Positions 8,081 to 16,747 of a DNA stretch of 64,000 nt are shown in pieces. Origin of the DNA: Paenibacillus tianjinensis (lineage in GTDB: Bacteria; Bacillota; Bacilli; Paenibacillales; Paenibacillaceae); contig NZ_CP070969.1 of NCBI RefSeq assembly GCF_017086365.1, positions 3,100,001 to 3,164,000 on the forward strand, given 5' to 3'. Every line of letters begins with the position of its first letter. Within the stretch, counting starts at the first letter, position 1. The notes beneath the pieces are model-generated. The model did not search any database and was not told the origin of the DNA. It was given only the letters and a program-made list of their open reading frames with translations. The translations under genes and the position numbers were made by a program.

Positions 8081-9215
8081 AAAAATGCACCCCCTAGAAT
8101 TACATCGGATTTACCCTGGGGTTTTTCCAATGTCTATTCTAAGGGGTGCACTTCAGTCAGGAGGTTAGGGATTCCTTATAATACGACTAGGGCAGATTAT
8201 TATCTTAGTTTTGAAAAAATCCCTGACATATACAAACCACTCATCAAAAAATATATACAGCATCGGTTGTTTGTACAGGATTCAATAAAATTTTCAACAG
8301 CAAGAAGTGAAGTTAATACACTTGTACCTTTTCTGAAATTCATTGTGCTTAAATGGCCAGATTGGACGGAGTTAACGAAACTCAACCGCTACGATATGGA
8401 TGAGTACCTGAAAAGTTTAAAAAACACACCGATACGGGGAAATAAATCAACTAATTATAGGGGAAAGGAAGCGACTGATTATTATATCTGGCGAATGATA
8501 GGTGGTCTAGAAAATTTCTTGTATTTTATACAACGATATGAGTGGACTGAAGCACCTGAATTACCAATTAGGAAACTTATATATCAAGAAGATAGACCTA
8601 AGTTAAACCCAAAAAAAGACGAAGATTACAAACCGGTCTCTGATACTGTGTGGGAACAAATATTAAGTAATCTGGATAAACTCAACCATCAATATGCCAC
8701 AATATTGCTCTTGTTGGAAGCAACAGGTAAGAGATTAATCGATATATTAAATCTGAAGAAAGATTCAATTATTCATATAACTGGTGACTATTGGATTAGA
8801 TTTGAGAAAACTAACTCCAGATATGAATTTCCAATGGTGCCCATATCAAAAGAACTATCTGATTTGATAAATACTTATATAAGTAAAGTCGAAGAGTATT
8901 TTCCTGGAGAAAAAAATCCTGACAACTTAATTTTTATAAGATATGAAGGAAAGAAAGGTGTCGGTCGGCAAATTTTACAATTGTCTTTTTTAAGGAATCT
9001 AGATAGATTTGCCGAAAAAGCAAATATAAAAGACGAACCTGGGGAAATTTTTCATTTCACAGCCAATGGGTTTAAACATCGATATGGTATGAAGTTGATG
9101 AAAGCTGGCTTGAATATGGGTCAAATCCATCAATTGATTGCTAATGTCACATCTGAGATGCCAATGGTTTATGCACGAATGATTCAGAAAAATGGATAAG
9201 TAAGAAACCTAGGGT

Positions 9216-9242
9216 TGATCTTGTTGAAGATCAGCTTTTTTT
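9216..9242 (+). terminator. Terminator after recombinase gene
   Basis: Stem TGATCTT/AAGATCA with a GTTG loop, then GC and a run of seven T. It ends the tns-recombinase operon just before array A. Confidence 0.8.
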
Positions 9243-9257
9243 GTTATCCTAAGAGGG

Positions 9258-9445
9258 AATAGATACATGTTCTTGTCCTTTAACGATATATGTTCTTGTC
9301 CTGTAGGAGGACAAGAACATAGTCCCATAACAGCCCGCGCCAAGCGCGGTTTTTTTTATTTAAGGGACCAAGTTCTTGTCCTTTTCGCAGGACAAGAACT
9401 TGGTCCCTTTGCCGAAAATGGACAAGAACTTGATACTATTGCCGA
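9258..9445. repeat. Array A: six half-sites around a terminator-like hairpin
   Basis: Six copies of the core GTTCTTGTCC or its complement: forward at 9262-9278 and 9285-9301, reverse at 9309-9326, forward at 9364-9381, reverse at 9390-9407 and 9420-9436. A hairpin CCGCGC/GCGCGG with eight T (9335-9357) sits in the middle, so the whole is quasi-palindromic. Copies at 9364-9407 form a perfect inverted repeat, 18 bp per arm, with an 8-bp spacer TTTTCGCA. The last two reverse copies are 30 bp apart, each followed by TTGCCGA. Arrays B and C share the order. Candidate roles: TnsB-binding transposon end, recombinase attachment site, or structured RNA. Confidence 0.8.
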
Positions 9446-9647
9446 TTTGATAAATATCAAATAACACATGTGTCAAAAGAAAATAAAGTTCTAGACTGAA
9501 GATACTTCATTAATCTCCAACGGGAAACGTTAGTTGAACAGAAACACACTAATCTAAGATCTTATTTGTCAAGTCTTGTTCTGACGCTGCTTTAAAATTC
9601 CGTAAATCACAAAAACTCTAATCGGCAACCTTTAGTTAAGTGTAGCC

Positions 9648-10205
9648 TTACTTTCTTAAAACACTTCCTCCGAAAAGAAAGCGTTTTTCCCATTGAGTGC
9701 CCTCTATCGTATCGATTCGAACTCCACCCGATTTTTTTGAGTAGGTTTGTAGGATTTTTCCGTTTCCCAGATAGATTCCATTATGAGTAATTCGTGCTGT
9801 ATTTCTATTAATTCCTTGATAATCTGAAGCTTTATTTCCACGGTAAGACATAAAGAACATAATATCTCCAGGCTTTAGGCTTTTCCAATTTGTTGTATAA
9901 GACCCTTTGCTCTTGATGTAGGCACCTTGAGTTCTCGAATTAGAGGGTAAAGTGATTCCTGCCCCTTCAAGATAGGCTTGTCTAACGAAATCAGAGCAAT
10001 CAAAGGTTCTAGTATTACTTCTACTGGATCCAAATTCATACGGGGTACCTAAGTATGTCATTCCTTTGGAGATGATACTATTCCTTACAGTACTTATAGA
10101 CTCTTGCGAAGTATAACTAGCTGCGGATGACGTCGTCGATTGCACACCGAATATACTGATTGCCAGAGAGGTAGAAAGCAATAAAATGGCAAAATTCTTT
10201 TTCAT
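9648..10205 (-). CDS. Secreted NlpC/P60 cell-wall hydrolase
   Basis: A 185-aa protein with a signal peptide (MKKNFAILLLSTSLAISIFG ...) and an NlpC/P60 domain at ~45-180. The catalytic Cys is in TFDCSDFVRQAYL and the His in ARITHNGIYLGNG. It would cut peptide cross-links in peptidoglycan outside the cell. ATG 10205 is preferred over the in-frame upstream ATG at 10361 because it starts a normal signal peptide. It is divergent from the YVTN lipoprotein; the shared gap holds an 11-bp-phased CACATA repeat. Confidence 0.9.
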   Translation of the reverse strand: MKKNFAILLLSTSLAISIFGVQSTTSSAASYTSQESISTVRNSIISKGMTYLGTPYEFGSSRSNTRTFDCSDFVRQAYLEGAGITLPSNSRTQGAYIKSKGSYTTNWKSLKPGDIMFFMSYRGNKASDYQGINRNTARITHNGIYLGNGKILQTYSKKSGGVRIDTIEGTQWEKRFLFGGSVLRK

Positions 10206-10320
10206 GATAGACTTCCCTTCGTTTGTTTTTTGTGAAACTGACGTCATCCTATCACAGGATTCAAAGACTTGTTTAGGCGTAATATTTGGAATGTTAATTA
10301 AGATGTTTTCCCACAAAAAG

Positions 10321-10337
10321 CACATACTTAACACATA
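10321..10337. promoter_or_regulatory. Phased direct repeat CACATA-N5-CACATA
   Basis: CACATA at 10321 and again at 10332, an exact 11-bp step, between two divergent genes. Similar phased pairs lie at 21032, 30063 and 30393. This spacing suits an OmpR/PhoB-type regulator such as the one at 30457-31173 (inference). Confidence 0.45.
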
Positions 10338-10436
10338 AATGATAGTTAAAATTAAAAACACTTAGAGAAATAGCATGTACATTTAGCTATATTTTTAGGG
10401 AAGTCTTAACAAGTAAACTTCATGGAGATGAACAAT

Positions 10437-11543
10437 ATGAGAAAAAAGTGGATGAATGTCCTCACCGTAGCCTTTTTAAGTGTTAGCATTACTGCCTGTG
10501 GATCGGCGCAAAAGAATAGTTCAGATCCGACTCCATCTGCAACTACTGCAACAAATGCTAAACCTACTACCGGTACCTCGAATTCCCAAAATAGCTCACC
10601 AGTGATTTTATATACTGCTGATGAAGGTGGTAGTATTACTAAAATTGATGCAACCACATACAAAGTCATTAAGTCGATCGATATTGACGGTTCGGTTCAT
10701 AACGTACAAATTTCACCCGATGGGAAAACGGTAGGAGTTACAGTGGTTCCTACTATGGGGGAGATGGAAGAGGGAGCAGAGAACGAGCAAAGTGAACATG
10801 AAATGAATGGGTATGCTTATTTTTTTAGCACATCATCAGACGAACTAATTCAAAAAGTTGAGGTCGGGGCTCATCCGGCTCATATTGTGTTCACAAATGA
10901 TGGGAAGTATGTATTGGTTACGAATAATGAAGGAAACGATGCATCTGTAATTGATGCCAAGTCCTTAAAAATAGTAAATTCCATTCCAACCGGAACGGGA
11001 CCGCATGGATTTAGAATATCCACAGACAGCAAATATGCCTATATAGCAAATATGGCCGAAGACACGGTAAGTGTGTTGGACTTGGATGCTATGAATGAAA
11101 AACAAAAAATCAGTGTAGGTAATACACCTGTAACGACGGGAATCACGAGTGATGGAAAAATCCTTGTCGTTCCATTAAACGCAGAAAATGCAGCCGCTGT
11201 AGTAGATTTGGATTCTTCTAACATTACAAAAGTGCCTGTCGGTAATGGCCCTGCTCAGGTATACATTTCTGCTGATAATAAATATGCCGTAATAGCGAAC
11301 CAAGGTACAGAAGAAAATCCGTCACATAGCATTTCAAAAATTGATCTCGTGACAAAACAAGTAACAGCAACGACAGAGACAGGCACAGGGGCGCATGGTG
11401 TAGTCATCAACCCGGATGGCAGCAAGATCTTTGTGACGAATATGTTCGATAACACCGTAACAGTGATCGATAATGAAACAAATCAAGTAATTACAACAAT
11501 CAACGTAGGCGCGACTCCGAATGGTATCAGTATTACTCCATAA
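10437..11543 (+). CDS. YVTN beta-propeller lipoprotein
   Basis: A 368-aa exported lipoprotein. The signal peptide ends in a lipobox, SVSITAC, with the Cys near residue 21. A Ser/Thr-rich linker (to ~55) is followed by repeated YVTN-type blades: VHNVQISPDGKTVGV, YVLVTNNEGNDASVIDA, GPHGFRISTDSKYAYIAN, GVVINPDGSKIFVTNMFDNT. ATG at 10437 has GGAG at a good distance; an upstream ATG at 10422 lies before that site. The segment EMEEGAENEQSEHEMNG is Met/His/Glu-rich. Next to an Lgt paralogue that may modify it. Role in copper handling is only inferred from context. Confidence 0.85.
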   Translation: MRKKWMNVLTVAFLSVSITACGSAQKNSSDPTPSATTATNAKPTTGTSNSQNSSPVILYTADEGGSITKIDATTYKVIKSIDIDGSVHNVQISPDGKTVGVTVVPTMGEMEEGAENEQSEHEMNGYAYFFSTSSDELIQKVEVGAHPAHIVFTNDGKYVLVTNNEGNDASVIDAKSLKIVNSIPTGTGPHGFRISTDSKYAYIANMAEDTVSVLDLDAMNEKQKISVGNTPVTTGITSDGKILVVPLNAENAAAVVDLDSSNITKVPVGNGPAQVYISADNKYAVIANQGTEENPSHSISKIDLVTKQVTATTETGTGAHGVVINPDGSKIFVTNMFDNTVTVIDNETNQVITTINVGATPNGISITP

Positions 11544-11564
11544 CGAGGCTAAGGAGGAAATGAT

Positions 11565-12350
11565 TTGAGAGTAATCTTATTCGAAGTTGCAGGACTTTCG
11601 ATTAGATCCTATGGCGTAATAGTAGGGTTGGCAGTGCTACTTGCGATAGGTGTTGCATATTATTTAGCTCGAGGGACCAACTATCAAAAACATATATTGA
11701 ATCTAGTCTTCTACGTAATATTTAGTGCAATAATCGGCGCAAGAATATGGCATGTATTCTTTTTTCAGTGGGGTTATTATTCAAAACATTTGGGGGAAAT
11801 ATTCGCGATTTGGAATGGTGGCATTTCAATCCAGGGAGCGTTAATAGGTGGTTTTATTGCGGCAGCTTATTATGCGCGGAAAGAGAAGATTTCTTTTTGG
11901 GGACTTGCGGATATTCTAGCGCCGGCAATCATATTTGGACAAGCTGTCGGCCGAATTGCCTGCTTTTTAAATGGAGATGCATTTGGGGCCCCGACCGGGA
12001 CTGGCTTCGGAATTGTTTATCCAGAAGGGACTATAGCTTTCGAGCGCTATGGTTCAGTTCCGTTATGGCCTGCTGAAATATGGGAAGGTCAGCTTGACTT
12101 AATCGTCTTTGGTATTCTTCTAGTCTTGAAGAATATAAAGTTGCCTAAAGGTGGACAATTTTTAAGTTATAATATTATGTATGCCCTGGTCCGGTTTTCT
12201 ATGGAATTTCTGCGTGGAGATTCACCGCGTTATGCGTTAGGCTGGACAGCAGGTCAGTGGACGAGTATGAGTATTCTTGTTATTTCTCTGTCTGTGTTCC
12301 TTTATTTCTTCACAAGGAACCAGGTGAAAGAGACAGTACATAGGGTGTAA
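11565..12350 (+). CDS. lgt: Prolipoprotein diacylglyceryl transferase (Lgt) paralogue
   Basis: A 261-aa membrane enzyme that moves diacylglycerol from phosphatidylglycerol to the lipobox Cys of prolipoproteins. About seven membrane segments are visible. Family motifs: NGGISIQGALIGG, and GRIACFLNGDAFGAPTG (GRxxNFxNxExxG-like, with Cys and Asp in place of usual residues), then PLWPAEIWEG. TTG start at 11565 behind AAGGAGGA, 21 bp after the lipoprotein gene, so probably the same operon. Probably a second, specialised copy in addition to a housekeeping lgt elsewhere (inference). Confidence 0.88.
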   Translation: MRVILFEVAGLSIRSYGVIVGLAVLLAIGVAYYLARGTNYQKHILNLVFYVIFSAIIGARIWHVFFFQWGYYSKHLGEIFAIWNGGISIQGALIGGFIAAAYYARKEKISFWGLADILAPAIIFGQAVGRIACFLNGDAFGAPTGTGFGIVYPEGTIAFERYGSVPLWPAEIWEGQLDLIVFGILLVLKNIKLPKGGQFLSYNIMYALVRFSMEFLRGDSPRYALGWTAGQWTSMSILVISLSVFLYFFTRNQVKETVHRV

Positions 12351-12532
12351 GGTGCATGAGTGGAAGAGAACATCCTTTGTGCTTATCGCATAGCTATTTT
12401 GGATCTACCATATAGGTAGTGTTGATATCATTGATATAGCTCCGCAAGTAACTAGTAGTCATTTGCCTGGGGTGAATGGATTAAAACCGGCTCTGCCGTG
12501 TTCTTCAGTTATGGCGGAGTACAGTTGTATCT

Positions 12533-12565
12533 GCCACCATGGGAACGCCATGGTGGCTTTTTTTT
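12533..12565 (+). terminator. Terminator after lgt
   Basis: Perfect 10-bp stem GCCACCATGG/CCATGGTGGC with a 5-base loop, followed by eight T. The rest of 12351-12647 shows no gene. Confidence 0.88.
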
Positions 12566-12647
12566 ATATAAGGCCAACTCTTCATATTACCACTTTAAAA
12601 CTGTCTGGTAGCTATCTTATGTGAACATTGAACCCGATCCTCAAAGA

Positions 12648-13241
12648 TTAATGATTTGTATGGTTCGTATTCTGAATCGTTTTTTGTAAACTTAGCGGCT
12701 TCGCTTGTTCAGGATCGTTATGATTTGCAACGGTGACATATACCATAAGGACTGTTGAAATGAAGAGGAACATGAATAGCGGTGAACTCAAGACCTTAAA
12801 AGTACCTTCGATTACGTTCTCGCTAGATAAGCGCTGCAACAATAAAGTGTGGGCAAATTGCAAGAATCCGGATACGACCATAAAAAAGAATAGAACATCT
12901 TTCCATTCTGATTGAGGAAACATTTGTATCAGCATAACCCCCATTAATCCGGCCATCATCCCAGACGATGCTCCGTTTAAGAACGCCCCCAAACCCATCA
13001 GTCCTCCTATTATGCTTCCAGAAAAGATCCCTAGAAGGACACCTAACACCAAAGATTGAACAGGGCCGGCAATATAGAGGCCGCTCAAAGTACCGCCTCC
13101 AAAACCAACAATCATCCCGACTACCATAGGCGAAACCATTCGAATCGATTCTGTAACTGTCGCCTTAAATCGCAGGATAATGACAAAAGACCAGACCAAA
13201 ATGAAGATATAAAAAACAACTGCAAGTCCTAAGGATGACAC
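12648..13241 (-). CDS. Polytopic membrane protein of unknown function
   Basis: A 197-aa protein with about five or six hydrophobic segments, several Gly-rich with small-residue packing (VGMIVGFGGGTLSGLYIAG; GIFSGSIIGGLMGLGAFLNG; SSGMMAGLMGVMLIQMFPQ). The tail is hydrophilic with His/Asn (NTNHTNH). A GGAGGGATTA ribosome site precedes the start at 13241. The Met residues and neighbours suggest a role with copper, but no family is recognised with certainty. Single gene facing the lipoprotein operon. Confidence 0.7.
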   Translation of the reverse strand: MSSLGLAVVFYIFILVWSFVIILRFKATVTESIRMVSPMVVGMIVGFGGGTLSGLYIAGPVQSLVLGVLLGIFSGSIIGGLMGLGAFLNGASSGMMAGLMGVMLIQMFPQSEWKDVLFFFMVVSGFLQFAHTLLLQRLSSENVIEGTFKVLSSPLFMFLFISTVLMVYVTVANHNDPEQAKPLSLQKTIQNTNHTNH

Positions 13242-13420
13242 TTTAATCCCTCCTTTTAATGTGAGTTTGGTTGAATAAGCTACTTGTAAAGCGTGTCCTC
13301 TACCTACAAACAGTGATATGAGAAAGGATTAAAATGTATTCTCCATTAAAAGCCCATAAATGCTACATAAATTCCACAAGGATCTCTTGTACCATGGAGT
13401 TACAGGAGGCGAAAAGAAAA

Positions 13421-13861
13421 ATGAATGCGAAATTATTAACTGGCTTGGGTGCTTTTATATTGACGTTGGGAATCGGTTCCGCAGTATACGCTACAGGAGT
13501 TGATTCCGACATCTCCAAAGGGGATGTTTCTTCCAAGCAAGAGGTAGCTCAGCAGGAGACGTATTTTCACCATATGGCGAACATGAACGATACAATGAAC
13601 GATGAAGTTATGACGGATATGATGAGCAATACCGATATGTCTGAAATGATGAAGCAGCCAGGCATGGACGAAATGATGAATGGACTTGATATGGAAAAAA
13701 TGATGGAAGATAAAGACATGAGTGAAATGATGAAAAAACCGGATATGGTGGACATGATGGAAGGTACCACAATGGATGAGATGATGCGGGATTCCAATAT
13801 GGATGAAATGATGCAAAGAAACCATAGGACAGATATCCCTGGGCAGAGCGTAAGTATTTAA
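13421..13861 (+). CDS. Secreted Met-rich repeat protein, probable copper binder
   Basis: A 146-aa protein with a signal peptide (MNAKLLTGLGAFILTLGIGS ...) and a mature part built of repeated DMxEMM / MDEMM units about 10-11 residues apart from ~60 to 135. Met clusters with Asp/Glu are typical of extracellular Cu(I) binding. ATG 13421 behind AGGAGG is chosen; the longer frame from 13334 adds no signal-like sequence. The repeats are nearly regular, suggesting slippage growth. The specific function is unknown. Confidence 0.75.
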   Translation: MNAKLLTGLGAFILTLGIGSAVYATGVDSDISKGDVSSKQEVAQQETYFHHMANMNDTMNDEVMTDMMSNTDMSEMMKQPGMDEMMNGLDMEKMMEDKDMSEMMKKPDMVDMMEGTTMDEMMRDSNMDEMMQRNHRTDIPGQSVSI

Positions 13862-13896
13862 TAGACTATATGATTAAAGTTTAAGGAGGTTATTTC

Positions 13897-14139
13897 ATGA
13901 GCTGTTGCGGAAACCATAACCAGCATGACAGTCATAACAATCATCATAAAAAAGGCCCAGCCCATCGTCTGATGATGATGATGTGTTGTATACTTCCGAT
14001 CGTGCTGTTCGTTATTTTAATCATTGCTAATAATGTAAGTGGTTCAACAAGTAATATGCTTGCCTATAGTGTATTGTTGTTATGCCCGCTTTCACATCTC
14101 GTACTTATGCCTTTAATGATGCGAAACAAAAAACACTAA
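13897..14139 (+). CDS. Small His/Cys-rich membrane protein (DUF2933-like)
   Basis: An 80-aa protein. The N-terminus MSCCGNHNQHDSHNNHHKKG is rich in Cys and His, a likely metal-binding tail. Two hydrophobic segments follow (~28-45, ~52-70) with CC and MMMM between. It resembles small DUF2933-type proteins seen beside copper genes, but the match is by eye. AAGGAGGTT precedes the ATG. It lies 35 bp after the Met-rich gene and is probably co-transcribed. Confidence 0.7.
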   Translation: MSCCGNHNQHDSHNNHHKKGPAHRLMMMMCCILPIVLFVILIIANNVSGSTSNMLAYSVLLLCPLSHLVLMPLMMRNKKH

Positions 14140-14197
14140 TTGTACTGCATCAAGTGAGATTTTACCGATTTATTCTGATCAATAACTGTCAGTCTGA

Positions 14198-14239
14198 GAG
14201 ATCGCGCACTCCTAAGTTGGGGTGGCGGTCTCCTTTTTT
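14198..14239 (+). terminator. Probable terminator
   Basis: Stem GAGATCGC/GCGGTCTC (one mismatch) enclosing AT-rich sequence, then a run of six T. Sits between the small His-rich gene and the chemoreceptor. Confidence 0.5.
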
Positions 14240-14292
14240 AACTAGCCTTATTAGAGCTATCTTCATGTGAATAACAAAGGTGGAGGAACGAA

Positions 14293-15969
14293 ATGAAGTT
14301 ATCCAGCAAACTGATTCTATATATAAGCCTTTTCATTTTAATACTCATCGTTTCCTTCAGTACTTATGCCATCGCGAATATGAATGCCCAGGTTACCCAC
14401 CTCGCAGAACAAAAGATGGTGTCTAACACAAAGTTAGCGACTGCACTGCTAGATGTTAAATTTCCCGGAGAATGGACGCTGAAGGATGGGAAGTTGTTTA
14501 AAGGCGAGGTCTCTATAGAGGGAAATCATGACGTTGCTTTGTTCGTTGGCGCATTAACTGGTGATGATATTGTAATTTTTAAAGGCGAGAAGGGTGTAGC
14601 TGCATCGTCTAAGGGTAGCCATAATATGAACATCACAGAAATAATACTTGAGTCGAACGTAAAATCCATCGTCTTAGGTGGAAAGTCGTATGTAGGTGAA
14701 GCGCATGATGGAACTGAAATGGCGGTCTATGAACCCATTAGATCCTCAGACGGAACTGTAATTGGGGCGTTCCATATTAGTATGGGCAAGGAAATGTATA
14801 ATCAGGCAATTAGTCGTTTTAAAGTAAAAATGATTGTATTTACGATGATCGGACTCCTTATCGCTTTATTCCTCACCGCTCTTTTCACAAGAAAATTAAC
14901 CGCACCCTTAAGACAAGTCACTATCATGGCGGAACGAGTTGCAAATGGCGATCTTAGTATCACAGATATCCCCGTCACTTCTAAGGATGAGTTGGGTATC
15001 CTTTCGAGAGCATTTAATCTAATGACTCATAACTTACATACACTAGTGTCTAAGGCTCAGCAGGCCGCGGATGAGGTACATAAAGTTTCTGGTGTTGTTC
15101 AAATGCATATCAATGGCGTAGGAGATTCATCACTTGAGATCGATCGTACCTTGCAATCCATACTCCAAGGTGCATCCAAACAGGTTGAGGGCATGAATCA
15201 AAGTATGGAGGCCGTTGAACATATCCAAATTAGCATACAAGAAATCGTTCAAAGGTCATCACAAGTCGCCAGTGCATCGGAAAATATGGTTGTGCATGCG
15301 GATCAAGGCAACGATTGGCTTCTAAGCATCATTTCTGTAATCAACCATTTGAACGCATCCATCACACATGTAGCTAGTAAAATACAACAATTATCGGATA
15401 GCTCAGGCAGTATCGGGAACATTGCGACCGTTATTACCGATTTATCCTCACAGACCCATTTGCTGTCGTTGAATGCTTCCATTGAGGCTGCGCGTGCAGG
15501 AGAAGCTGGGAGAGGATTTTCTGTGGTTGCAGATGAAGTGAAAAAACTAGCTGAGCAGTCTGAAAACTCAGCCCAAGAAATAAGAATACTCATTGAAAAG
15601 GTTCAACATATCACCAGTGAAGCAGCCGAAGGGATGAACACAAGTTTAGTTCAATTAACAGCGGGGAACCAGCACCTAATCTCTGCAGGGAAATCCTTCG
15701 AACAGATCATTATCTCCTCTCAACATGTAGCTTCTCAGAATCAAAATGTATATCAAGCAACAAGACAAATGTCAACAGATTCTCACTACATTTCTGATTC
15801 TGTTGCGGATGTGACTACGATTGCCGAACACACTTCTTCTCGTATTCAAGGTGTGGTCCAAACTTCGGATATGCAAAGTCAAATGGTTAACCAGATATCA
15901 GGGGCTCTTGAAAACATGTCCCAATCGGTTGACCAATTGCTAAAGTCTATCCGTATCTTCAAACTGTAG
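14293..15969 (+). CDS. Methyl-accepting chemotaxis protein, single-Cache type
   Basis: A 558-aa transmembrane receptor: TM1 ~8-27, an extracellular sensor ~28-178 (single-Cache-like, [17 protein letters not shown]), TM2 ~180-203, HAMP ~204-256, and a long helical signalling domain. The conserved hairpin tip that binds CheA/CheW is [20 protein letters not shown] followed by [11 protein letters not shown]. It would steer motility or a similar response. No chemotaxis partners are in the window, so it probably feeds the host's own system. GGTGGAGG precedes the ATG. Ligand unknown. Confidence 0.92.
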   Translation: MKLSSKLILYISLFILILIVSFSTYAIANMNAQVTHLAEQKMVSNTKLATALLDVKFPGEWTLKDGKLFKGEVSIEGNHDVALFVGALTGDDIVIFKGEKGVAASSKGSHNMNITEIILESNVKSIVLGGKSYVGEAHDGTEMAVYEPIRSSDGTVIGAFHISMGKEMYNQAISRFKVKMIVFTMIGLLIALFLTALFTRKLTAPLRQVTIMAERVANGDLSITDIPVTSKDELGILSRAFNLMTHNLHTLVSKAQQAADEVHKVSGVVQMHINGVGDSSLEIDRTLQSILQGASKQVEGMNQSMEAVEHIQISIQEIVQRSSQVASASENMVVHADQGNDWLLSIISVINHLNASITHVASKIQQLSDSSGSIGNIATVITDLSSQTHLLSLNASIEAARAGEAGRGFSVVADEVKKLAEQSENSAQEIRILIEKVQHITSEAAEGMNTSLVQLTAGNQHLISAGKSFEQIIISSQHVASQNQNVYQATRQMSTDSHYISDSVADVTTIAEHTSSRIQGVVQTSDMQSQMVNQISGALENMSQSVDQLLKSIRIFKL

Positions 15970-16015
15970 CATCATGTACGGCCAATCACTAGACTTACCT
16001 TAATGATATATAGAA

Positions 16016-16044
16016 CAAGCCCGTTGATATATACCACGGGCTTG
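16016..16044 (+). terminator. Possible terminator after the chemoreceptor gene
   Basis: Stem CAAGCCCGT/ACGGGCTTG with an 11-base loop; the T run afterwards is weak. The remaining sequence to 16360 shows no gene. Confidence 0.45.
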
Positions 16045-16360
16045 ACAGTCTTTATTTGATGGTGCCGTTCAGGAAGTCAAATTCCTATCCCATTAGAAAG
16101 ACGATCAAGCGAAGCTTATCAATATGAGGCACACTATAATTATCTCAGCTAAAAGCCAATTATCATTTACATGATTTCAAGGGTTTCCGAAGACCGTGAC
16201 TTCGTCTATCGTGATCAAACTGAGGATCATTGTGGGCTGTAATTAACCACAGTTTCTGCAAAAATTACAAAAGGCAGAGGTTATATACAGGTGCATAAAC
16301 AAAGAGGTTAAATGAACAGACTAAAAAAGGAGATGAAGTACTTCCTAATCCCCTGTTTAC

Positions 16361-16382
16361 ATACGGTAGGGGGGTATGGTAT
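16361..16382 (+). promoter_or_regulatory. CsoR operator upstream of csoR
   Basis: ATACGGTAGGGGGGTATGGT matches the known CsoR box style (TACCcnnngGGGTAnGGTA) and lies about 25 bp before the csoR start. CsoR bound here would block csoR-copZ transcription until Cu(I) binds. Confidence 0.85.
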
Positions 16383-16405
16383 ATTGATGGTGAGAGGTGA
16401 GGCAC

Positions 16406-16723
16406 ATGGAACAATCAGTGGAACAGACTGCATCTCATGGACATCATCGAAAAAGTCATCATTCTGATCAAACGAAGGCCAATCTAATGACCCGGTTAAA
16501 CCGGATTGAGGGTCAAATTCGTGGGGTTAAAGGGATGATAGAAAAAGATACCTATTGCGATGACGTTCTAAATCAAATTGCGGCGATTCAGTCGGCTCTC
16601 AATAGCGTAGGGAAAATGGTTCTGGAAGGTCATATGAAAAGCTGCGTGATTGAACGAATCCAATCCGGCGAACATGAAGTGATTGATGAGATTCTGGTTA
16701 CCATGAATAAATTAATGAAATAA
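16406..16723 (+). CDS. csoR: CsoR copper-sensing repressor
   Basis: A 105-aa DUF156/CsoR-family repressor. The N-terminal tail is His-rich (SHGHHRKSHH). The helical core starts LMTRLNRIEGQIRGVKGMIE. The Cu(I) ligands Cys-His-Cys are visible: Cys in DTYCDDV, His in LEGHMKSC, Cys in the same motif. ATG 16406 is chosen because AGAGGTGA lies 6 bases upstream. It represses its own operon and copA through the boxes at 16361 and 16996. Confidence 0.93.
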   Translation: MEQSVEQTASHGHHRKSHHSDQTKANLMTRLNRIEGQIRGVKGMIEKDTYCDDVLNQIAAIQSALNSVGKMVLEGHMKSCVIERIQSGEHEVIDEILVTMNKLMK

Positions 16724-16747
16724 ACAAACGATATGGAGGAATGAAAG

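Larger units (their letters stand above)
6878..8155 (-). mobile_element. IS3-family (IS150-like) insertion sequence, 1278 bp
   Basis: Imperfect terminal inverted repeats begin TGGTCAAGACCCC at 6878 and, on the other strand, TGAAGTGCACCCC at 8155; both continue into TAGACATTG. A 3-bp GTC duplication flanks it (6875-6877 and 8156-8158). It carries orfA and orfB on the minus strand with a frameshift window. It interrupts the tyrosine recombinase gene cleanly, with no loss of host sequence. Confidence 0.9.
6770..9199 (+). pseudogene. Tyrosine recombinase gene split by an IS3-family element
   Basis: The gene begins at ATG 6770 behind GATGAGGTGAG, reads to 6877, is interrupted by the IS at 6878-8155, and resumes at 8159. 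Removing the IS and one GTC duplication joins the halves in frame, giving 382 codons. The C-terminal half carries a tyrosine recombinase signature: ATGKRLIDILNL (first catalytic Arg), FKHRYGMKLMKAG (His/Arg box) and a terminal MVYARM with the candidate Tyr. It is the fifth gene of the tns operon and sits directly before array A, which has recombination-site-like geometry. Element 2 lacks this gene. As it stands it should be inactive. Confidence 0.85.

Noticed and set aside
7856..8158. Upstream part of the long plus-strand frame 7856-9199
   Set aside because: It lies inside the IS3-family element, antisense to orfA; the true recombinase start is at 6770.
9258..9445. Array A as a CRISPR array
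   Set aside because: Half-sites alternate in direction, spacing is not repeat-spacer like, and no cas genes are present.
9267..9464. 65-aa open frame across array A, and the similar 109-aa frame across array B (50558-50887) and 82-aa frame across array C
   Set aside because: They are only read-through of palindromic non-coding DNA; the translated products share no sense beyond the repeats and have no ribosome site.
13436..13825. His-rich 129-aa frame on the minus strand opposite the Met-rich gene
   Set aside because: His codons are the complement of the ATG-rich repeats; no start signal; a shadow.
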